Shown piece by piece: positions 14,318 to 20,850 of a stretch of DNA of 22,008 nucleotides. The stretch spans positions 24,301 to 46,308 of the forward strand of contig DKEX01000087.1 in assembly GCA_002452295.1 (NCBI GenBank). Reading direction: 5' to 3'. Origin of the DNA: Firmicutes bacterium UBA6811. GTDB lineage: Bacteria; Bacillota; SHA-98; UBA4971. Under the pieces are notes generated by a model. It did no database searches, was not told the DNA's origin, and saw only the letters and a program-made list of their open reading frames with translations. Positions within the stretch are counted from its first letter, which is position 1. Each line of letters opens with the position of its first letter. The translations under genes and the position numbers were made by a program.

Positions 14318-14370
14318 GAGACCGGCGAGTTGCCCTCCGAGGGGCCGCTCACGTTTTGCGCTCGCGTCTC
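14318..14370 (-). ncRNA. Candidate structured RNA (three-way junction) in the lysC leader
   Basis: On the minus strand P1 pairs GAGACGCGAG (14361-14370) with CTCGC-CG-GTCTC (14318-14329), 10 bp with a 2-nt bulge. P2 is CGC/GCG with loop AAAACGTGA (14346-14360); P3 is GCCC/GGGC with loop CTCGGA (14332-14345). Only AA is unpaired at the junction. The P1 strand GGTCTCC could instead pair with GGAGGACC downstream (near 14290) or with the lysC Shine-Dalgarno AGGAGGAC. It does not match the lysine riboswitch as I know it. GC-rich DNA folds easily by chance, so this stays a candidate. Confidence 0.4.
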
Positions 14371-14379
14371 GATTGCATA

Positions 14380-14407
14380 TAGATACGCCGAAGAGCAGCG
14401 TTGTCCT
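14380..14407 (-). promoter_or_regulatory. Possible lysC promoter
   Basis: On the minus strand AGGACA (14402-14407) and TATCTA (14380-14385) are 16 bp apart, between the arginine-operon terminator and the candidate leader RNA. Both hexamers are imperfect, but a promoter is required in this short interval if the terminator works. Confidence 0.35.
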
Positions 14408-14428
14408 GCCGCCCGGCCAGTCGGCCTG

Positions 14429-14479
14429 AAAAAAAAACAACCGGCCGCCAATTGAGCATAGCACAACCGGTCGCGGCCG
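14429..14479 (-). terminator. Strong intrinsic terminator of the arginine operon
   Basis: On the minus strand CGGCCG pairs with a second CGGCCG (14474-14479 with 14442-14447), continued by CCGGTTG with CAATTGG (two G-U pairs) around a 9-nt loop. A run of nine T follows (14429-14437). It lies about 50 nt after the argH stop codon and separates the operon from lysC. Confidence 0.85.
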
Positions 14480-14530
14480 AACGCATGCAAATGCCGGCAC
14501 GCCGCCGCCGAACAGCAGAACGGCAGCAGG

Positions 14531-15928
14531 TTACCGGGAATCGTGCCGACGGCGCCGGCTGCCCAGCGCAGCGCGGGCCTCCACAAGCGCCGCCCTTACC
14601 TGGGCCGAGGCCGTGCCGCCCGGCACCGCGCGGGCCTCGACAGCAGCCTCCACTCCCACAACGTCGAGGACGTCCTCCGATACCCCCGGAGCCAGGCCCC
14701 TCCATTCGTCGAGGGTGAGGTCCTCGAAACCCCTCCCCTCCCGGATGCATTTCAGCACCAGCCGACCCACGGCCGCGTGGGCCTCCCGGAACGGGATCCC
14801 CTTCCGCACCAGGTAGTCGGCGACGTCAGTCGCGGTGGTGAACCCCCGCCCGGCGGCCACCCTCATGGCGGCGGCGTTCACCTTCATGGTCCGCACCATG
14901 GTGGTCGTCACTTCGAGGCACGATGCGACGGTGTCCACGGCATCGAAGAGCCGCTCCTTGTCCTCCTGCATGTCGCGGTTGTACGAAAGCGGAAGCCCCT
15001 TCATGATGGTCAGCATCGCCACGAGATCCCCGATGACCCTTCCTGTCTTGCCCCTCACGAGCTCCGCCACGTCGGGGTTTTTCTTCTGCGGCATCATGCT
15101 GCTGCCGGTGGCGCAGGCGTCGTCGAGCTCGATGAACCCGAACTCCTGCGACGACCAGAGCACCATCTCCTCCGCCAGCCTGCCGAGGTGCACCATGAGG
15201 ATGGCCGCCGAGGCGAGCATCTCCATGACGAAGTCCCGGTCGGAGACAGCGTCGAGGCTGTTCTGCGTGATGCCGGAGCACCCGAGCTCCCTCGCGACCG
15301 CGTCCCGGTCCACCGGGTAGGCGGTGCCCGCGAGGGCGCCCGAGCCAAGGGGCGAGACGTTGGCGCGGCGCGCCGAGTCGCCCAGCCTGCCCAGGTCCCT
15401 GGTGAGCATCTCGAAGTAGGCCAGCAGGTGGTGGGCGAATAGCACCGGCTGGGCGTGCTGCATGTGGGTGTAACCGGGCATCACCACGCCCGGATTCGCC
15501 TCCGCCACATCGACGAGGGCCTCGCGGAGGTCGTCGATGAGCCCGGCGAGCCGCTCTGCCTCCCGCCTCACGTAGAGCCGCATGTCCAGGGCCACCTGGT
15601 CGTTGCGGCTCCTGCCCGTGTGCAGCTTCTTTGCGACATCCGCGACCTTCTCCGCGAGCAGCCTCTCCACCGCCGTGTGGATGTCCTCATCCGACGCAAA
15701 GAACCCGGCCGCGCCTGACTCGATATCCCGCAGGACCTCGCCCAGGCCCGCGACGAGGGCCTCGCCCTCCTCGCTCGAGATGGCGCCGCACGCCGCAAGC
15801 GCGCGGGCATGGGCGATGCTTCCCGCTATGTCCTCCCGGTAAAGCCTCTTGTCGAAGGCTATGGACGCGGTGAACTCCTCCACCGGCCCCGCGGTGCCCT
15901 TCTCAAACCTTCCCGCCCACAGCTTCAA
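14531..15928 (-). CDS. argH: Argininosuccinate lyase
   Basis: A 465-residue cytoplasmic lyase of the fumarase/aspartase superfamily. It splits argininosuccinate to arginine and fumarate, the last step of the pathway. TGRSRND (104-110), HMQHAQP (155-161) and the superfamily signature GSSMMPQKKNP (275-285) are all intact, with the catalytic serine in the last. The start is a TTG at 15926-15928: GGAGG lies 8 nt upstream and the N-terminus MKLWAGRFEKG is canonical. The gene overlaps the end of argG by 26 bp, so the two are probably translationally coupled. It is the last gene of the arginine operon, followed by a strong terminator. The C-terminal tail is Arg-rich (GSRRRRHDSR), a little longer than usual. 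Confidence 0.97.
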   Translation of the reverse strand: MKLWAGRFEKGTAGPVEEFTASIAFDKRLYREDIAGSIAHARALAACGAISSEEGEALVAGLGEVLRDIESGAAGFFASDEDIHTAVERLLAEKVADVAKKLHTGRSRNDQVALDMRLYVRREAERLAGLIDDLREALVDVAEANPGVVMPGYTHMQHAQPVLFAHHLLAYFEMLTRDLGRLGDSARRANVSPLGSGALAGTAYPVDRDAVARELGCSGITQNSLDAVSDRDFVMEMLASAAILMVHLGRLAEEMVLWSSQEFGFIELDDACATGSSMMPQKKNPDVAELVRGKTGRVIGDLVAMLTIMKGLPLSYNRDMQEDKERLFDAVDTVASCLEVTTTMVRTMKVNAAAMRVAAGRGFTTATDVADYLVRKGIPFREAHAAVGRLVLKCIREGRGFEDLTLDEWRGLAPGVSEDVLDVVGVEAAVEARAVPGGTASAQVRAALVEARAALGSRRRRHDSR

Positions 15929-17201
15929 TGGCCTCGCCTCCGCGCTCGCGCGCCCCCTGCGCGACGCTCATCTCGCTCGCTTCGCCGCCCACCCCGCCGC
16001 TCGCCCGGCTCTTCACCCTCGCCGCGACCATCGTGGGCAGCCCGAAGATCTCGATGAACCCCTGGGCCGCACCGTGGTTGAACGCGTCCTGCCGGTCGTA
16101 GGTGGCAAGCGAGTAGTCGTACAGCGAGTACGGCGACATGCGCCCCACGACCGTCACCGACCCCTTGAAGAGCCGCAGGCGCACCGTGCCTGTCACCGTC
16201 TCCTGGGTCCTGTCGATGAACGCGTCGAGGGCCTCGCGGAGCGGCGAGAACCACAGCCCGAAGTACGCAAGCTCGGCGTATTTCTGGTCTATGGCCTGCT
16301 TCATGTGGCAGGTCTCGCGTGGAAGGGTCAGGCTCTCGAGATCCCTGTGCGCCGCGATGAGCGCCACCGCCGCCGGGGCCTCGTAGACCTCCCTGGACTT
16401 TATCCCCACGAGCCTGTTCTCCACCTGGTCGATCCTGCCGACGCCGCTTGCGCCGCAGAGCATGTTGAGCCTGGTGACTATCTCCACGGGGTCAACCCGC
16501 ACGCCGTCCAGGGCCACCGGCACCCCCGCCTCGAAGCCGATCTCTACGTATACAGGGCTGTCGGGGCAGCCGGCCGGCCCGGACGTCCACGCGAAGGCAT
16601 CCTCCGGCGGCTCCTGCCACGGGTCCTCCAGCACCCCGCACTCGATGCTCCTGCCCCAGAGGTTTTCGTCGATACTGTAAGGGCTTCCGGAGGTCACAGG
16701 GACCGGTATGCCCCGCTCCTTCGCGTACTCTATCTCGTCCTCGCGCGACATGGGCCACTCACGCACCGGCGCGATGACCCGGATGTCAGGCGCCAGCGCC
16801 GCTGTGGACACGTCGAAGCGCACCTGGTCGTTGCCCTTGCCCGTGCACCCGTGGGCGATGGCATCCGCGCCCTCGGCCCGCGCGATGTCCACCAGGATCT
16901 TCGCTATGAGGGGCCTCGAGAGCGCGGCGCTCAAGGGGTACTTGCCCTCATAGAGTCCGTTCGCCCTGAGGCTTCTGAACGCGTAGCCCTCGAGAAACTC
17001 CCGCCGCGCATCGATGACGTACGACCGCGATGCCCCTATTCTGAGGGCCTTCTCCCTTACGAAGTCGAGGTCCTTCTTCGCGCCGACGTCCACCGCGCAG
17101 GCGATGACCTCGGCAGAGTAGCGCTCCCTGATCCACCGAATGGCCACGGAGGTATCGAGTCCCCCCGAGTAGGCCAGCACAACCTTATGAGCCGCTTTCA
17201 C
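15903..17201 (-). CDS. argG: Argininosuccinate synthase
   Basis: A 432-residue cytoplasmic enzyme that joins citrulline and aspartate using ATP. The ATP-pyrophosphatase P-loop YSGGLDTS is at 11-18, and GCTGKGNDQVRF, the substrate-binding stretch, follows in the first third. MSPYSLYDYSLATYDRQDAFN near the end is typical of the family. The C-terminal 35 or so residues (Gly/Ala/Glu-rich, GGVGGEASEMSVAQGARERGG in part) extend past the usual end and overlap the argH start, so the tail may be poorly conserved. The GTG start at 17199-17201 has GGAGG 7 nt upstream and lies 17 bp inside the end of argF, so translation is coupled to it. Confidence 0.97.
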   Translation of the reverse strand: MKAAHKVVLAYSGGLDTSVAIRWIRERYSAEVIACAVDVGAKKDLDFVREKALRIGASRSYVIDARREFLEGYAFRSLRANGLYEGKYPLSAALSRPLIAKILVDIARAEGADAIAHGCTGKGNDQVRFDVSTAALAPDIRVIAPVREWPMSREDEIEYAKERGIPVPVTSGSPYSIDENLWGRSIECGVLEDPWQEPPEDAFAWTSGPAGCPDSPVYVEIGFEAGVPVALDGVRVDPVEIVTRLNMLCGASGVGRIDQVENRLVGIKSREVYEAPAAVALIAAHRDLESLTLPRETCHMKQAIDQKYAELAYFGLWFSPLREALDAFIDRTQETVTGTVRLRLFKGSVTVVGRMSPYSLYDYSLATYDRQDAFNHGAAQGFIEIFGLPTMVAARVKSRASGGVGGEASEMSVAQGARERGGEAIEAVGGKV

Positions 17202-18138
17202 CGGCCTTCCTCCCTTGCATCAGCAGGACGAGGATGGCCTTTTGAACGTGGAGGCGGTTCTCAGCTTCATCGAACACCACCGAGTGGGGACCGTCCATCA
17301 CCTCGTCGGTGATCTCCTCCCCCCTGTGCGCCGGCAGGCAGTGCATTACCATGACGTCCTTCTTGCCCGCCGCCTCGACGAGGGCCTCGCTCACCTGGAA
17401 CCCTGCGAGGGCCTGGGCCTTCTTCTCGCGCTCGGCTTCCTGCCCCATGCTCGCCCATACGTCGGTGTATATCACGTCGGCGCCCTCTACCGCCTCGCGC
17501 ACGTCGTGAGTTATCTCGATGGCGGCACCCGTGGCTTTCGCGTCCCCACGCGCCTGCTTCACGATGTCCGGAAGCGGCTCGTAGCCCGGCGGGCATACCA
17601 CGGTGACGTCCATGCCGACCTTCGCCCCGCCGAGCATGAGACTGTGCGCCACGTTGTTGCCGTCCCCCACGTAAACCATCTTCAGGCCTTTCGTCCTGCC
17701 TCTTTTCTCATATACAGTGAAGTAATCAGCCAGCACCTGACAGGGGTGAAGGAGATCCGTCAGCCCGTTTACCACCGGGATCGCGCCGTACCTGGCGAGA
17801 TCCTCCACGTCCCTGTGGTCGAAGGTCCGTATCATGATTCCGTCCACGTAGCGCGAGAGCACGCGAGCCGTGTCGGCAATGGTCTCGCCCCTGCGGAGCT
17901 GTAGCTCTTGCGCGCTCAGGAAAAGCCCGTACCCGCCAAGCTGCCATATGGCCACCTCGAACGATACCCTCGTGCGGGTGGACGGCTTCGTGAATATCAT
18001 GGCGAGCGTCTTTCCCCGGAGCAGGTGATGCTCCACCCCGGCCTTCGTCTCCTCCTTCAGCTTCGCTGACACCTCGAAGACCTTCTCGACCTCGGCGATG
18101 GAGAGGTCGTGGATGGATAGAAGGCTCTTTCCCCTCAT
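17185..18138 (-). CDS. argF: Ornithine carbamoyltransferase
   Basis: A 317-residue cytoplasmic enzyme making citrulline from ornithine and carbamoyl phosphate. The carbamoyl-phosphate loop STRTR (53-57) and HPCQ (131-134) are present. The ornithine-side SMG loop is in DVWASMG (226-232), and HCLPAHRG (266-273) holds the active-site Cys. The SMG loop separates it from aspartate carbamoyltransferase. The start is uncertain: ATG at 18136-18138 gives the usual length and MRGKSLLSIHDLS N-terminus with GAGGT 10-11 nt upstream, while a GTG at 18183 would add 15 residues. It overlaps argG by 17 bp downstream. About 280 bp separate it from argD, with a possible internal promoter there. Confidence 0.95.
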   Translation of the reverse strand: MRGKSLLSIHDLSIAEVEKVFEVSAKLKEETKAGVEHHLLRGKTLAMIFTKPSTRTRVSFEVAIWQLGGYGLFLSAQELQLRRGETIADTARVLSRYVDGIMIRTFDHRDVEDLARYGAIPVVNGLTDLLHPCQVLADYFTVYEKRGRTKGLKMVYVGDGNNVAHSLMLGGAKVGMDVTVVCPPGYEPLPDIVKQARGDAKATGAAIEITHDVREAVEGADVIYTDVWASMGQEAEREKKAQALAGFQVSEALVEAAGKKDVMVMHCLPAHRGEEITDEVMDGPHSVVFDEAENRLHVQKAILVLLMQGRKAGESGS

Positions 18139-18417
18139 GCCGAGGGCAACCTCGTCATTGAGGTAACTCCGCTTGTCAGTCACGCAAGACACCGTCCTTT
18201 TCGTCGAATGCTTTGCCCGCGGTATGTATCTCGCGGCGCATCGACATATATTCAAGGACCAATGGGAAACTCCTTCCTGCCGCATCGTAAGACGGCGCCC
18301 GCGCACCTCGCCCGGTCACCCCCTCCCCTCCAACCAGTGTGAGGCCCCGCCTCCGCACCCGGGCCATCCCACTCAAGGCCGGCCCGGACCGGACCGCACG
18401 GACCGGACGGACCGGCA
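18139..18417. other. argD-argF spacer with repeats and possible internal promoter
   Basis: This is an unusually long spacer for the operon. Near the argD end (18379-18415) GGACCG-type units are repeated several times. Near argF an AT-richer patch holds, on the minus strand, TTGAAT (about 18248-18253) and a weak -10 (GATACA) at 19 bp, and the inverted repeat CCGCG/CGCGG flanking 10 bp (18217-18236). TTGAATATATGTC has a faint likeness to an ARG-box half-site. No gene is seen. Confidence 0.35.
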
Positions 18418-19695
18418 TCACCCGAACATTACGCCCATGGCCTTCTCCAGGATGGAGACGGCTTCATCGATGTCCGCGCGCCCCACCACGAGCGGCGGCA
18501 GGAAGCGAAGCGTGGTGTCGCTCACGGCGTTTACCAGGAGCCCACGGCCAAGGCAGGCGGCGGCGACATCGCGGGCTGGCGCCGCCGGGCCGCGCGCGTC
18601 CCCTTCGCACTCCCCAAACTCCATCCCGAGCATGAGCCCCTTGCCCCTGATCTCGGCCACCTGCGGGAACCGGCCTGCGAGGGCGCCCAGCATGCCGGCG
18701 AGGTACCTGCCCATCTCGGCAGCGCGCTCCACGAGGCCCTCGGCCCTGATGGTCTCCACCACGGCCAGGGCCGCTGCGCAGGCCAGAGGGTTTCCGCCGA
18801 ACGTGGACGCGTGCGTGCCCGGGGTGAACGCCTGCGCCGCTTCGTCCCTCGCGAGGATGGCGCCGATGGGCACCCCTCCCCCCAGGGCCTTGGCGAGCGT
18901 CACAGCATCGGGCTCGATCGCGAAGTGCTCGAAGGCGAACATCCTCCCGGTGCGCCCCATGCCGGTCTGTACCTCATCCAGTATGAGCAGCGCCCCGCGC
19001 TCATCGCATAGTTGCCTTGCACGCCCGAGATAAGCCTCATCGGCCACGTGGACCCCGCCCTCTCCCTGCACCGGCTCGAGGAGCACCGCAGCCGTCACGT
19101 CGCTCACGGCCTTTTCCAGGGCAGCGACATCGTTGAACGGCACGTACCTGAACCCCGTGGGCAGGGGTTCAAAGCCCTTCTGGTATTTGGGCTGGCCGGT
19201 CGCAGTGACGGTCGCGAGGGTCCGCCCGTGGAACGAACCCAGCGCAGTAACGATCTCATAGCGCCCATCCTCGTGCCTCATCCTGGCATACTTCCGGGCC
19301 AGTTTGATCGCGGCCTCATTCGCCTCCGCACCGCTATTGCAGAAGAACGCCTTACCAAACGGGCTGCCGTCCAGGAGGGCTTTTGCAAGAAGCGCCTGGC
19401 CCTCAATGAGATAGAGGTTGGAGCAGTGAAGCAGCGTTTCGGCCTGCTTCTTCACGGCAGCCACAACTGCCGGGTGGCAGTGGCCAAGTCCGCACACGGC
19501 GATGCCGCCGAGGAAGTCCAGGTATTCCTTGCCGTCGGCGTCCCACACCCGCACGCCGGACCCACGCACGGGCGCTATCATCGCCCTCGAGTATGTATGC
19601 ATAAGGTATCTCGCGGACAGATCCCCGATGCCCGTCGTTGTGAGGCGGTCTCCGTCATGCGCTGATGTCTTCCGCGTTTCACAGCAAGCTTCCAT
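18418..19695 (-). CDS. argD: Acetylornithine aminotransferase
   Basis: A 425-residue PLP-dependent class III aminotransferase. It converts N-acetylglutamate semialdehyde to N-acetylornithine with glutamate as donor, and members of the family may also act in lysine synthesis. NSGAEA (120-125), SFHGRT (154-159), LLILDEVQTGMGRTG with Asp240-Glu241, and the PLP lysine Lys269 in TLAKALGGG are all visible. The ATG at 19693-19695 gives a family-like N-terminus after a short leader; GGGAG is only 4-6 nt upstream. Forty-two further in-frame residues upstream are rejected because they come from the GC-repeat spacer. It lies third in the operon, between argB and argF. Confidence 0.95.
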   Translation of the reverse strand: MEACCETRKTSAHDGDRLTTTGIGDLSARYLMHTYSRAMIAPVRGSGVRVWDADGKEYLDFLGGIAVCGLGHCHPAVVAAVKKQAETLLHCSNLYLIEGQALLAKALLDGSPFGKAFFCNSGAEANEAAIKLARKYARMRHEDGRYEIVTALGSFHGRTLATVTATGQPKYQKGFEPLPTGFRYVPFNDVAALEKAVSDVTAAVLLEPVQGEGGVHVADEAYLGRARQLCDERGALLILDEVQTGMGRTGRMFAFEHFAIEPDAVTLAKALGGGVPIGAILARDEAAQAFTPGTHASTFGGNPLACAAALAVVETIRAEGLVERAAEMGRYLAGMLGALAGRFPQVAEIRGKGLMLGMEFGECEGDARGPAAPARDVAAACLGRGLLVNAVSDTTLRFLPPLVVGRADIDEAVSILEKAMGVMFG

Positions 19696-19737
19696 GGCTC
19701 TCCCGCCGCCACGCAGCCACAGTAGCCCGGGATGTGC

Positions 19738-19764
19738 TCCCGCGCCCGCCCGCGCCCGCGCCCG
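19738..19764. repeat. CGCCCG-type low-complexity repeat in the argB-argD spacer
   Basis: CCCGCG/CGCCCG units are repeated about four times within the 184-bp space between the argB stop and the argD start. The spacer shows no gene. It encodes only an Arg/Ala-rich run in frame with argD. Confidence 0.6.
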
Positions 19765-19879
19765 GACCGAAGCGGCGGCGGATCCCTCCTCCCTTCTCTG
19801 GTGTCCGCTGTCTCCCGTCATTCCTCGTCTCTTTTCCCCTTCGTCTCCTTCATGCCCGCAGCCCCCGGCACGAGCCAGG

Positions 19880-20836
19880 TCAGCGCCTCGCCCCGGACAC
19901 CGTGCCTGCGACGTCGGACGGCGACCACCCCTGCCCCCCGATGATCATGGTGCCGATGCCCCTGTTCGTGAACATCTCGAGAAGGAGCGAGTGGGGCTCT
20001 CGCCCGTCGATTATGTGGGTCCTGGGCACGCCCTTCTCGAGGGCGGTGATGCAGGCGTCCACCTTCGGGATCATGCCCGAGGCGATGCGCCCGCCTCCGA
20101 TCATCTCCCTCGCCTCGGCGATGCTCACCTGCGGGACGAGCGACCCCGGGTCCGACGGGTCTTTCAGGATCCCATCGACGTCGGTGAGCACGACGAGCTT
20201 GTATGCCGCGAGGGCGCCCGCGAGGTGCGCGGCCAGGTGGTCCGCGTTGATGTTGAGAGTGGCGCCGCCATCATCGCACCCCACCGGCGATACGACCGGT
20301 ATGAACCCCTCGCGGCACACGACATCGATGATCTCGGTGTTCACTGCAACCACCCTGCCGACATACCCGAGATCGATTCCGGCATCGCCCTCCGCCACGG
20401 CCTCCGGGGCCTTCCGCCGCGCCACGACGAGATTCGCATCCTTGCCCGACAGGCCCAGCGCCTTGCCTCCGCCACGGTTGATGAGGGTGACGATGTCCTG
20501 GTTGATCTTGCCTGTGAGCACCATCTCGGCGATCTGCGCCGTTTCGCCGTCCGTCACGCGCAGGCCGTTCACGAACACAGGCTCCTTCCCGAGGCGCCTC
20601 ATGACGTCGGTGATCTCCCTCCCGCCGCCGTGGACGATGACGGGGTTCATGCCGATGTACCTCAGGAGGACGATGTCGAGGGCCACCATCTCCTTCAGCG
20701 CAGCATCGGTCATGGCGGCGCCGCCGTACTTGATGACCACGGTCTTACCGAAGAACGTCCTTATGTAGGGCAAGGCCTCAACGAGCACCTCAGCCTTCTC
20801 TGCGCTCGAAAGACCGTTCGTCGCAGGGCCGCTCAT
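19880..20836 (-). CDS. argB: Acetylglutamate kinase
   Basis: A 318-residue cytoplasmic amino-acid kinase that phosphorylates N-acetylglutamate. KYGG (36-39), IVHGGGREI and the NINADHLAA stretch are the usual substrate and ATP contacts. An N-terminal helix (about residues 10-29, ALPYIRTFFGK) precedes the kinase core; this helix is what builds the arginine-sensitive hexamer in the family, so feedback inhibition by arginine is likely. That fits an operon with argJ, where acetyl groups are recycled and ArgB is the control point. The ATG at 20834-20836 has GGGGTGAG just upstream and follows the argJ stop by 14 bp. The C-terminus runs about 25 residues past the normal end (GGQGWSPSDVAGTVSGARR). Confidence 0.97.
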   Translation of the reverse strand: MSGPATNGLSSAEKAEVLVEALPYIRTFFGKTVVIKYGGAAMTDAALKEMVALDIVLLRYIGMNPVIVHGGGREITDVMRRLGKEPVFVNGLRVTDGETAQIAEMVLTGKINQDIVTLINRGGGKALGLSGKDANLVVARRKAPEAVAEGDAGIDLGYVGRVVAVNTEIIDVVCREGFIPVVSPVGCDDGGATLNINADHLAAHLAGALAAYKLVVLTDVDGILKDPSDPGSLVPQVSIAEAREMIGGGRIASGMIPKVDACITALEKGVPRTHIIDGREPHSLLLEMFTNRGIGTMIIGGQGWSPSDVAGTVSGARR

Positions 20837-20850
20837 CCATCTCACCCCTC

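Noticed and set aside
14173..14428. Lysine riboswitch before lysC
   Set aside because: The leader has a GGCCGAAGG string that recalls part of it, but the five-helix arrangement and other conserved strings are not found; the visible fold is a smaller three-way junction.
14173..14586. A 138-residue N-terminal extension of aspartokinase
   Set aside because: It would translate through the arginine-operon terminator and the GCTGA repeat; normal aspartokinases start a few residues before KFGGTS.
15849..17312. A 487-codon open frame on the plus strand opposite argG and argH
   Set aside because: It is antisense to two certain genes, its translation is Arg/His/Pro-rich with no family resemblance, and long antisense frames are expected in GC-rich coding DNA.
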